NCBI RefSeq assembly: GCF_025567385.1
Contig: NZ_JAOQJU010000001.1
Span: 1-64,000 of the forward strand
Length of the DNA stretch: 64,000 nucleotides
Reading direction: 5' to 3'
From: Claveliimonas acetigenes
GTDB taxonomy: Bacteria > Bacillota > Clostridia > Lachnospirales > Lachnospiraceae
The first letter of the stretch is position 1. Each line of letters starts with the position of its first letter. Below the pieces are notes generated by a model, which saw only the letters and a program-made list of their open reading frames with translations, made no database searches and was not told the DNA's origin. Below are positions 42,701-49,734 of the stretch, one piece after another. The position numbers were made by a program, and so were the translations under genes.

Positions 42701-43759
42701 ATGGGACTTACAGTGGACAGACTAAGTGTAAAACTGCAGAAGGAAGAAGTTCTCCATCAGGTGAGCCTGGACATCCGGGATGGAGAATTTATCTCTTTGC
42801 TTGGTGCTTCCGGGTGCGGAAAGACGACGCTGTTAAAGAGTATTGCAGGACTGCTTGAAATAGAATCCGGAGAAATCCGTATGGGCGGGCGAGACATCAG
42901 CCGTGTGGCGCCGGAGCGCAGAGGGACGGTGATTGTATTCCAGGATCTCCGTCTGTTCCCGCATATGACGGTGGAGAAAAATATTGCATTTGCTATGGAG
43001 GTTAAGAAGATTCCGAAAGCGGAGCGCAAAGAGACAGTGAGAAGGCTGCTGAACGAGGTACAGCTTCCGGGCTACGAGAATCGTCGGATAAAAGAGATGT
43101 CGGGGGGACAGATGCAGAGGGTGGCGCTTGCCAGAGCGCTGGCGGCGAACCCGAGGATTCTGCTTTTGGATGAGCCTTTTTCCGGGCTGGATGAGAGATT
43201 GAGGCTGGAGATGGGGGCATTGGTGAAGAAGCTCCACAATGAAAGGAAACTTACGACCATCCTGGTGACTCACGACAAGCGGGAAGCTCTTCAGATGTCT
43301 GACCGCATTGTACTGATGGATCAGGGGCATATCCTTCAATATGCGTCGCCGGAGGATATTTTTTATCATCCCGCGTCCAGGAAGGTTGCAGATTATTTTG
43401 GGAAAGCAAATTATATCAGCGGCCGCGTGGAGGAACACTGTTTTTCCTGTGAATTCTTTGAGATGGCGGCAGAAAAGGAAGACGGAGAGTATGAGGTAAT
43501 GCTCCGGCCTTTCGATATTCTGCCGGAGCCGGAAGGAAGCGGCTGCCTGGTGGAAGAGATTGTCTTTATGGGAGAAACGGTGCAGCTGATGTTAAAGACG
43601 CAGAAGGGCCGGATCTTCTGCCAGATGGTGAGCACAGAATTCAGAAGAATGCATATCTGTGAAGGGGATGAGATTGGAATCCGGATCAACGAAGCAGAGG
43701 CTGCGGGGAGACAGAATCTGTTTAAGAAGGAGACAGCAAATGAAGCATATTGTATATGA
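42701..43759 (+). CDS. ABC transporter ATP-binding protein, YnjD-like
   Basis: The 352-residue ATPase has Walker A GASGCGKTT (about 33-41), the Q-loop VFQDLRLFPHM, signature MSGGQMQRVALARAL, Walker B RILLLDEPFSGLD and the H-loop VTHDKREA. The C-terminal 110 residues form a TOBE-like beta domain. It is 16 bases after the second permease and overlaps the nucleoside hydrolase start by 20 bases. Confidence 0.93.
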   Translation: MGLTVDRLSVKLQKEEVLHQVSLDIRDGEFISLLGASGCGKTTLLKSIAGLLEIESGEIRMGGRDISRVAPERRGTVIVFQDLRLFPHMTVEKNIAFAMEVKKIPKAERKETVRRLLNEVQLPGYENRRIKEMSGGQMQRVALARALAANPRILLLDEPFSGLDERLRLEMGALVKKLHNERKLTTILVTHDKREALQMSDRIVLMDQGHILQYASPEDIFYHPASRKVADYFGKANYISGRVEEHCFSCEFFEMAAEKEDGEYEVMLRPFDILPEPEGSGCLVEEIVFMGETVQLMLKTQKGRIFCQMVSTEFRRMHICEGDEIGIRINEAEAAGRQNLFKKETANEAYCI

Positions 43760-44639
43760 TTGTGATAATACCTTTGGGGTGCCGCGATGTGACGTGGATG
43801 ACGGACTGGCGCTTCTGTATCTGCTGGGCTGTGAAGAAGCATGGGTACACGGAATTACAGCCGCTTACGGGAACAATAAAATAGATGTGGTCTATGAGAC
43901 TATCCGAAAGATGCTGCGGGAGATTGGGAGAGAAGACCTGACTCTGAAAAAAGGCGGAGCAGGAGCGGGAGATTATGAGAGTGAGGCGGCAGATTACCTG
44001 GTGGAGATGGCAGACAAATATCTGGGCGAACTGTCTATACTTGCCACAGGTTCCCTTACGAATCTGGGCGGAGCATATAAGAAGGATTCGCATTTTTTTG
44101 AAAAGGTAAAAGAGATTGTGCTGATGGGCGGCATTACAGAGACGCTGACATTTGAAAAGAAGACTATGAAAGAGCTTAATTTTTCCTGTGATCCGGAGGC
44201 TTCCTTCGCGGTGCTGCGGTATGGGAAAAATGTGTCGGTTGCCAGTGCCAACAACTGCATGAAAGTATTATTTACGAAAGAAGATTATAGACGGGAGCTT
44301 TATAGGACGGATAAGCAAATTGCAGTATATATCCGGGAAAATACAGACTATTGGTTTGGGTTTAATGAAGAGGATTACGGAATACAGGGGTTTTATAACT
44401 GGGATGTGACGGCAGCGGCATATCTGATGCATCCGGAGCTTTTTGAGGATAGAAAGAAAAGGTATGCGTTTTCTGTAAAAGATTTGGAGATAGGTTTTTT
44501 ACGGGAGGATGATAAAGGAGAGACCGTGTGCAACCTTCCGGTTATCCGTGACGGCGAGAAGTTTAAGCGGAATATTTACGATACATGGATGCGGGTGGAG
44601 ATGCCGGAGAGGAGGGAGAAGTTTTGCGGAAAGCATTGA
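43740..44639 (+). CDS. Nucleoside hydrolase (IUNH family)
   Basis: The 299-residue protein carries an N-terminal calcium-binding Asp cluster, DCDNTFGVPRCDVDDGLAL (residues 7-25), a longer form of the usual DTDPGxDD motif. It also has TAAYGNNKIDVV, ILATGSLTNLG, VLMGG and NFSCDPEA. It would cleave the N-glycosidic bond of a nucleoside or analogue. The widened Asp motif suggests an unusual substrate. The start overlaps the ATPase gene, so it belongs to the same transcript. No signal peptide: cytoplasmic, after import. Confidence 0.87.
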   Translation: MKHIVYDCDNTFGVPRCDVDDGLALLYLLGCEEAWVHGITAAYGNNKIDVVYETIRKMLREIGREDLTLKKGGAGAGDYESEAADYLVEMADKYLGELSILATGSLTNLGGAYKKDSHFFEKVKEIVLMGGITETLTFEKKTMKELNFSCDPEASFAVLRYGKNVSVASANNCMKVLFTKEDYRRELYRTDKQIAVYIRENTDYWFGFNEEDYGIQGFYNWDVTAAAYLMHPELFEDRKKRYAFSVKDLEIGFLREDDKGETVCNLPVIRDGEKFKRNIYDTWMRVEMPERREKFCGKH

Positions 44640-45304
44640 TTGTTTTCAGCCGGGTTCCGGTACCGGGAGCGACGAAGACCAGACTTCAGAAAAACTTTAC
44701 CGGAGAAGAGTGCGCCGAACTTCACCGGGCAATTCTGATGGATCTTAAGCCCCTTACAGACGGTGAAGACTGGGACAGCTTCGTGTATTATACCCCTGCC
44801 GGAGGCGAAGCGGTGATGCGGAAACTGCTGCCGGGGGCGGCAGGGTATGAACCACAGCCGGAGAAGGAATTCGGTGCCAGAATGAGCGGCTGTATCGGAC
44901 AAATATTAGAAAAGGGTTATGATGCCTGCGTGCTGGTTGGGACAGATATACCGGCGTTGGATACGAAGATTATCGGGCAGGCATTTGCAGTGATGGAAGA
45001 GAAGGATATGGTGATTGGCGCTACGGAGGATGCAGGATATTATTTGATTGGAATGAAAAAACTCCGGGATGAAGTATTCCGGGATCAGGCGTATGGTACG
45101 GGAAGCGTGTTCGCAGATACGCTGGAGAAGATCAAAGGCTGCGGCTGTACTTATGGAGTGCTTCCTGTGCTGCGGGATATCGACGAACCGGAAGATGTGT
45201 CTGCCTATCTGGAAATGTATGAGGCAGGCAGATTGGACAAGAAAATGCATACATGGGAATGTATTTTAAGGCTGAACGAAAAGTATCAGCTTCATAACGA
45301 TTAG
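44624..45304 (+). CDS. Glycosyltransferase, TIGR04282 (DUF2064) family
   Basis: The protein has 226 residues if it starts at TTG 44624, which has GAGGAGGGA seven bases upstream; an ATG at 44585 lies deeper in the previous gene. VFSRVPVPGATKTRL, VLVGTDIPAL and ATEDAGYYLIGM mark the nucleotide-diphospho-sugar transferase family once called rSAM/selenodomain-associated transferase 1 and now named for arsenosugar synthesis. It overlaps the nucleoside hydrolase by 16 bases. Confidence 0.87.
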   Translation: MRKALIVFSRVPVPGATKTRLQKNFTGEECAELHRAILMDLKPLTDGEDWDSFVYYTPAGGEAVMRKLLPGAAGYEPQPEKEFGARMSGCIGQILEKGYDACVLVGTDIPALDTKIIGQAFAVMEEKDMVIGATEDAGYYLIGMKKLRDEVFRDQAYGTGSVFADTLEKIKGCGCTYGVLPVLRDIDEPEDVSAYLEMYEAGRLDKKMHTWECILRLNEKYQLHND

Positions 45305-45319
45305 GAGGAGGAAAGAAAG

Positions 45320-46267
45320 ATGAAGGACATGAAAAGAGTAAGAAGAGCAGGAGCGGCGCTGTTTCTGGCGCTGGCTATGGCGGCAGGAACCGTGGGATGC
45401 GGATCCAATGAGACGGCATCGGAGACGGACGCGGCGGATGATGGAGAAAGATTTCAAGGGGAATACATTATCACTGCCGATGAAGCAAAGGAGCTGGTAG
45501 GAGACGATAACGTGGTATTCGTAGATGCCAGAGGAAGCAAGCAGGCGATCCTCGGTACGATTGACGGGGCGATTGCTACCACATGGCAGGAGCTTTGTAC
45601 CTGCGAAGAAGGGAAGGCCGGAGATGAGAACTGGGGCAAAATCCCGGAGGCAGACGATCTGGCAGAACGTCTTGGTGAGCTGGGACTTTCAAAAGAGAAA
45701 GAAATTGTTTTTGTGGGAGAAACGAAAGATGGTTGGGGAGATGACGCAAGGCTTCTCTGGGAGCTGGCTGCGGCAGGCTATGAGAATGTGAAGATGATTG
45801 ACGGCGGTTATGCGGCTGCAAAAGCGGCTGGTGTGAAAACGCAGCATCTTGCGTCTAAACCGGAAAAGACAGAAGTGGAAATCGATGAGATTGATAATAC
45901 CCATGTAATGACGACGGAAGAACTGCAGGCAAATTACGATGATTATACGATCGTGGATGTCAGAACAGACGAAGAGTACGACGGCGCTGTTCTTTACGAC
46001 GAGGCACAGGGTGGCCATATGCCGGGAGCCATCCATGTAAGGTACACCGATATGTTCAAGGATGACGGCACTCTTAAGCCGAACGATGAGATCGTGGAGA
46101 TGTTTGAAGCGGCAGGAGTGGAAAAGGATGATAAGGTTGTGGCATACTGTACAGGCGGAATCCGTTCTGCGTATGTACAGCTTGTTCTTGAGATGTGCGG
46201 ATATGAGAACACCTGGAATTATGATCAGTCATACTGGCGCTGGTGTGTCGTAGGTGAGGTAGAGTAA
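45320..46267 (+). CDS. Secreted rhodanese-like lipoprotein, YnjE-like
   Basis: The 315-residue protein has a lipoprotein signal (AAGTVGCGSN), then two rhodanese domains. The first (about 45-170) lacks the active-site Cys. The second has VDVRTDEEYDG and the active loop YCTGGIRSAYV. Tandem rhodaneses with one catalytic Cys are thiosulfate sulfurtransferases. E. coli YnjE lies beside ynjBCD, so the gene order is conserved. An anchored extracellular location is inferred from the lipobox. Confidence 0.88.
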   Translation: MKDMKRVRRAGAALFLALAMAAGTVGCGSNETASETDAADDGERFQGEYIITADEAKELVGDDNVVFVDARGSKQAILGTIDGAIATTWQELCTCEEGKAGDENWGKIPEADDLAERLGELGLSKEKEIVFVGETKDGWGDDARLLWELAAAGYENVKMIDGGYAAAKAAGVKTQHLASKPEKTEVEIDEIDNTHVMTTEELQANYDDYTIVDVRTDEEYDGAVLYDEAQGGHMPGAIHVRYTDMFKDDGTLKPNDEIVEMFEAAGVEKDDKVVAYCTGGIRSAYVQLVLEMCGYENTWNYDQSYWRWCVVGEVE

Positions 46268-46271
46268 ATAC

Positions 46272-46946
46272 ATGGTTTCAATCATTATTCCCATATTGAA
46301 TGAAGAAAAAGGAATCAGGCGGATTCAGGAGAATTTAAAAACCCTGGAAGGTGAATTTGAAGTGATTTTCAGCGATGGTGGAAGTACGGATCGGACTCTG
46401 GAGAGAATTGATCCGGACTTCCGTGTAGTCCATAGCCCCAGGGGAAGGGGAATTCAGATGAATACCGGAGCAAAAGAGGCGCAGGGGGACGTGCTGTTCT
46501 TTGTGCATAGTGATGTGCTTCTGAAAAAGGACGTCCTGCTTCAGATTCCTGATAAAATCAAGAGGGGAGAAGCGGCGGGCTGTCTTAAGATTGTCTTTGA
46601 TTCGTCCCATATCCTGATGCGGATCTGTGGGTTTATGTCTAATCTGCGGGTAAAGCTGCGCAGGATTGTTTTTGCTGACCAAGGTATCCTTATACAGAAG
46701 AAATTATTTGAAAAAATGGGTGGGATGCCGCAGATGCCTCTGATGGAGGATTATGAATTTTCCCTGCGGATGAAAAAGAAGAAAATCCCCATCATAAGGA
46801 TCGACAGCAGTATTCTGGTGTCTTCCCGGAGGTTCCAGAAATATGGTATGCTCTGGACTATGTGGCAGATGCAGAAATTCCAGCTGCGTTACCGGCTGGG
46901 AGGAGATGTGGAGAAGATTGCAAAAGAATATGAGAATATAAGATAG
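46272..46946 (+). CDS. Glycosyltransferase, TIGR04283 family (GT2)
   Basis: The 224-residue GT-A protein has SIIIPILNEEKGI, FSDGGSTDRT, SPRGRGIQMNTGAKEAQGD, FVHSDV, ADQGILI and LMEDYEFSLRM. These are the landmarks of the former rSAM/selenodomain-associated transferase 2, now arsenosugar-type glycosyltransferases. It is four bases after the rhodanese gene. Its pairing with the TIGR04282 member is usual in the family literature. Confidence 0.88.
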   Translation: MVSIIIPILNEEKGIRRIQENLKTLEGEFEVIFSDGGSTDRTLERIDPDFRVVHSPRGRGIQMNTGAKEAQGDVLFFVHSDVLLKKDVLLQIPDKIKRGEAAGCLKIVFDSSHILMRICGFMSNLRVKLRRIVFADQGILIQKKLFEKMGGMPQMPLMEDYEFSLRMKKKKIPIIRIDSSILVSSRRFQKYGMLWTMWQMQKFQLRYRLGGDVEKIAKEYENIR

Positions 46947-46960
46947 GCGGGAGAAGAACA

Positions 46961-48289
46961 ATGGTTAGTGTATTGATGAGCACTTACAACAGAAAAGATT
47001 TGCTTCCTGAAGCGATAGAAAGTGTGTTGAATCAATCCTATACAGATTTTGAGTTTATCATTATAGACGACGGCTCGACGGATGGTTCTGAGAAAGTAAT
47101 CCGTTCCTACAAGGATGAAAGAATCCGGTATATCCGTATGCCGGATAATTATTATTACTGTTATTCTGCAAATTATGGGATACAAAAGTGTTCTGGAAAA
47201 TATGTTGCGATTATTAACAGTGACGATCAATGGAAGAAGGACAAGTTGGAAAAACAGGTTGCATTTATGGAATCCCATGCGGAATATGGAGCCTGTTTTA
47301 CGGAAGTAAGGCTAATTGACGACGGCGGGAATCCGGCAGAGGAAGCTTTCTGTATCAGGCTGGATTCTCAGGAAGCGTATCTGCGGTACTTTTTCAGGCA
47401 CAAGAATATGTTGTGCCATCCATCGGCATTGCTCCGCAGGACAATCCTTGATAAGGTAGGAGGCTTTAACCTGATGTATGGCCAGCTCGCGGATTTTGAC
47501 CTGTGGATACGGATTGTGACAGAAACACCTATCTATGTGCTGCCGGAGAAGCTGACTCTTTTCAGATGGCATGAAGACGGGCAGGGACAGGTGAGCAGCG
47601 TTACCAGAGAGCATGTGGCGCAGAATTATAATGAGCAGCTTTTTGTCAGAAGAGATCTGGTTGAGCGGCTATCGGACGAACAGTTTTTGCGGACATTCCG
47701 GGAAGATTTCCGGAACCCTCTGTCCGCATCCCATGAAGAGCTGGAATTTGAAAAGGCATTTCTGATGATTGATTATTCCGGGGAAGCGGCGAGTATGAAG
47801 CTGATGGGGATGCAGAAGCTGGATCTGCTGCTCAGAAAGCCCGGTGCGGCTGATTTGCTGCGGGAGCATTTCCAGATGAAATTGCAGGATGTTTACCGGA
47901 TGAACCAGGAGTGGATGTATTTGGCGCCGGATGTGCTGAGCAAGCTGGGTGAGCTTAAGATTGTGAATGCGGATCTGGAAAATCACCGGAAAGTGCTGGC
48001 CCAGGAGAGGGGGCGGCTGACAGAAGCCCAAAGTCTGGCTGAAAGACTGGAGCAGGAGAAAGAAATTTTATATCAGAAAAGAGAGAAACTTTTGCAGGAA
48101 AAGGAACTGCTGGTTCAGATAAATGCACAGCAGGAAAAGAAGCTTCAACGGGCAAATGAGAAGATAGCGGATCTGGAGGCGCGTGCAGCGAAGGCAGAGG
48201 CGGAAATCAGAGTCTATGCGGATTCTACAAGCTGGAGAATTACAGCACCTTTCCGGAAGATTATGGAGAAGGTAAAAAGAAATGGATAG
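46961..48289 (+). CDS. GT2 glycosyltransferase with C-terminal coiled coil
   Basis: The 442-residue protein has an N-terminal GT-A domain (about 1-215): VSVLMSTYNRKDLL, IIDDGSTDGS, INSDDQW (DxD-like) and ADFDLWIRI. A helical region follows, then a coiled coil (about 330-420) that ends in YADSTSWRITAPFRKI, a tail often seen in polysaccharide glycosyltransferases. It likely transfers a sugar to a surface or metabolite acceptor. It overlaps the next gene by 8 bases. Confidence 0.83.
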   Translation: MVSVLMSTYNRKDLLPEAIESVLNQSYTDFEFIIIDDGSTDGSEKVIRSYKDERIRYIRMPDNYYYCYSANYGIQKCSGKYVAIINSDDQWKKDKLEKQVAFMESHAEYGACFTEVRLIDDGGNPAEEAFCIRLDSQEAYLRYFFRHKNMLCHPSALLRRTILDKVGGFNLMYGQLADFDLWIRIVTETPIYVLPEKLTLFRWHEDGQGQVSSVTREHVAQNYNEQLFVRRDLVERLSDEQFLRTFREDFRNPLSASHEELEFEKAFLMIDYSGEAASMKLMGMQKLDLLLRKPGAADLLREHFQMKLQDVYRMNQEWMYLAPDVLSKLGELKIVNADLENHRKVLAQERGRLTEAQSLAERLEQEKEILYQKREKLLQEKELLVQINAQQEKKLQRANEKIADLEARAAKAEAEIRVYADSTSWRITAPFRKIMEKVKRNG

Positions 48290-49328
48290 GATTGAAGGAT
48301 TAAGAGAATATATAAAGATGCCGGAATACCGGGAAGCGCTGGGGATTCCGGCGGGCGCAGGAGAGTTGTATCAGCCGCTTGCACAGGGAGAATATAATAT
48401 TAATTATTGGTTTGTGCATCCGGTGACGGCAAAGAAGCTGGTGCTCCGGGTGAATACAGGAAGCCAGATGCACCTTGACCGTCAAATTGAATATGAACAT
48501 AATGCCCTGAAAATCCTGGAGCCATCCGGGAGGACACCGAAGCCCCTTTATGTGGATGGCAGCAGGAAACACCTGAATTATGGCGTTATGGTGATGGAAT
48601 ATCTGGAAGGCCATGCCCTTGATTACCGAAAGGATCTGACATTGGCGGCACATTGCCTTGCGGACATCCACAGTACGCCGGTTCCGGATACGTACATTGG
48701 GTCGGGTGAAAGAATTTCGGGGACAAAAGAGAGCGGTCTTTTGCAGCCGGAGAATCCGCTGCAGGCGATTCTTGACGAGTGCAGGGAGATGGTTCAGACT
48801 TATTATCAGTCGGATCTGGGAGAAATTCAGAAAAAGAAACAGATAGAAAGACTGCTTCTCGCAGGGCAGAAAAGGGTGGATGCAGTGGGAGATTATACGG
48901 GATACCGCTGCTGTATCAATACGGAGTTAAACTCCGGCAATTTTCTCATTAATGGAGCGGGGAAGCCGAATTATCTGGTGGACTGGGAGAAGCCGCTGTA
49001 CGGCGATCCGGTTCAGGATCTGGGGCATTTTCTGGCACCTACCACTACATTCTGGAAGACAGATGTCATCTTAAGCGAAGAAGAAATGTCAGATTTCGTT
49101 ATGCAGTATAAAAAGGCGGCGGACGGCAGGTTTGATGTGGCGGGAATCGAAGAACGTCTGCGTCTGTTCGTGCCAATTACCTGTCTGCGTGGAATAACCT
49201 GGTGTGCCATGGCGTGGGTACAGTACCAGGAACCGGGGAGATTAATCCGAAATGAAGAAACCTTCCGGAAAATGGAAGATTATTTAAGCCGGGAATTTCT
49301 GGATATGATAGAAACAAGGTACTATTAA
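48282..49328 (+). CDS. APH/choline-kinase-fold phosphotransferase, altered catalytic loop
   Basis: The 348-residue protein has the aminoglycoside-phosphotransferase fold. PLAQGEYNINYWF is the nucleotide loop, VLRVNTGSQ holds the conserved basic residue and VMEYLEGH is the hinge. In the catalytic loop the usual HxDxxxxN is INTELNSGN, so His and the catalytic Asp are Asn and Glu. The metal-binding segment VDWEKPLYGDPVQDLGHFL is intact. It may be a kinase with changed chemistry or a pseudokinase. Last gene of the run. Confidence 0.78.
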   Translation: MDRIEGLREYIKMPEYREALGIPAGAGELYQPLAQGEYNINYWFVHPVTAKKLVLRVNTGSQMHLDRQIEYEHNALKILEPSGRTPKPLYVDGSRKHLNYGVMVMEYLEGHALDYRKDLTLAAHCLADIHSTPVPDTYIGSGERISGTKESGLLQPENPLQAILDECREMVQTYYQSDLGEIQKKKQIERLLLAGQKRVDAVGDYTGYRCCINTELNSGNFLINGAGKPNYLVDWEKPLYGDPVQDLGHFLAPTTTFWKTDVILSEEEMSDFVMQYKKAADGRFDVAGIEERLRLFVPITCLRGITWCAMAWVQYQEPGRLIRNEETFRKMEDYLSREFLDMIETRYY

Positions 49329-49376
49329 TTTCTTTTGAATAGTGCCTTAAGACTTTCTGAAAATTCTCGAAACTCC

Positions 49377-49405
49377 TTGACAAATCAGGAGTCGATGGCT
49401 ATCAT
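49377..49405 (+). promoter_or_regulatory. Promoter of the valS T-box transcript
   Basis: A perfect TTGACA (49377-49382) and TATCAT (49400-49405) are separated by 17 bases, immediately before the T-box leader. Confidence 0.85.
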
Positions 49406-49411
49406 ATTCAA

Positions 49412-49697
49412 TGTGCAAAGGCGTTGAAGAAGAGGAGTACGCATAGATTCGTCCTGAAAGAGAGAACTGCTCGAGGGCTGAAAGGCGGTTTCGGGAAAGA
49501 GGTGCGGAAGGTAGCTTTGGAGCCGGATGGCTGAACCTGAACAGACGGATCGTAGACAGAATCCCGGAGGCAAGGTCATCCCGTAGTCGTTCACGTTACA
49601 GAACAAGATGAGATATGTAGAAGATTTTCTTTCTATATATAAATAAAGGTGGTACCGCGATATAGTCGCCCTTTAGTTTTTAAAGGGCGATTTTTTT
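49412..49697 (+). promoter_or_regulatory. T-box leader of valS
   Basis: The leader begins with a GAAGAAGAGGAGTA stem I motif and contains the AGAGAG element. It ends with the T-box sequence AAGGTGGTACCGCG, followed by a terminator (TCGCCCTTT / AAAGGGCGA, then T7, 49666-49697). Uncharged tRNA pairing with the T-box would favour the antiterminator. The downstream gene is valS, so tRNA-Val is the expected ligand. I could not place the Val specifier codon with confidence. Confidence 0.92.
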
Positions 49698-49734
49698 AAA
49701 ATGTGAAGAAAATATACAGATAGAGGAGAGAGTT

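Noticed and set aside
39743..43759. Calling the importer a thiamine or iron transporter
   Set aside because: The binding protein is in the same broad cluster, but its motifs fit the YnjB group, and there is no thiamine riboswitch or iron-uptake gene nearby.
38725..46946. Search for a selenocysteine (in-frame TGA) gene in the cluster with selenodomain-associated transferases
   Set aside because: Genes tile almost without gaps and none needs a TGA read-through. No radical-SAM selenodomain protein is present in the window.
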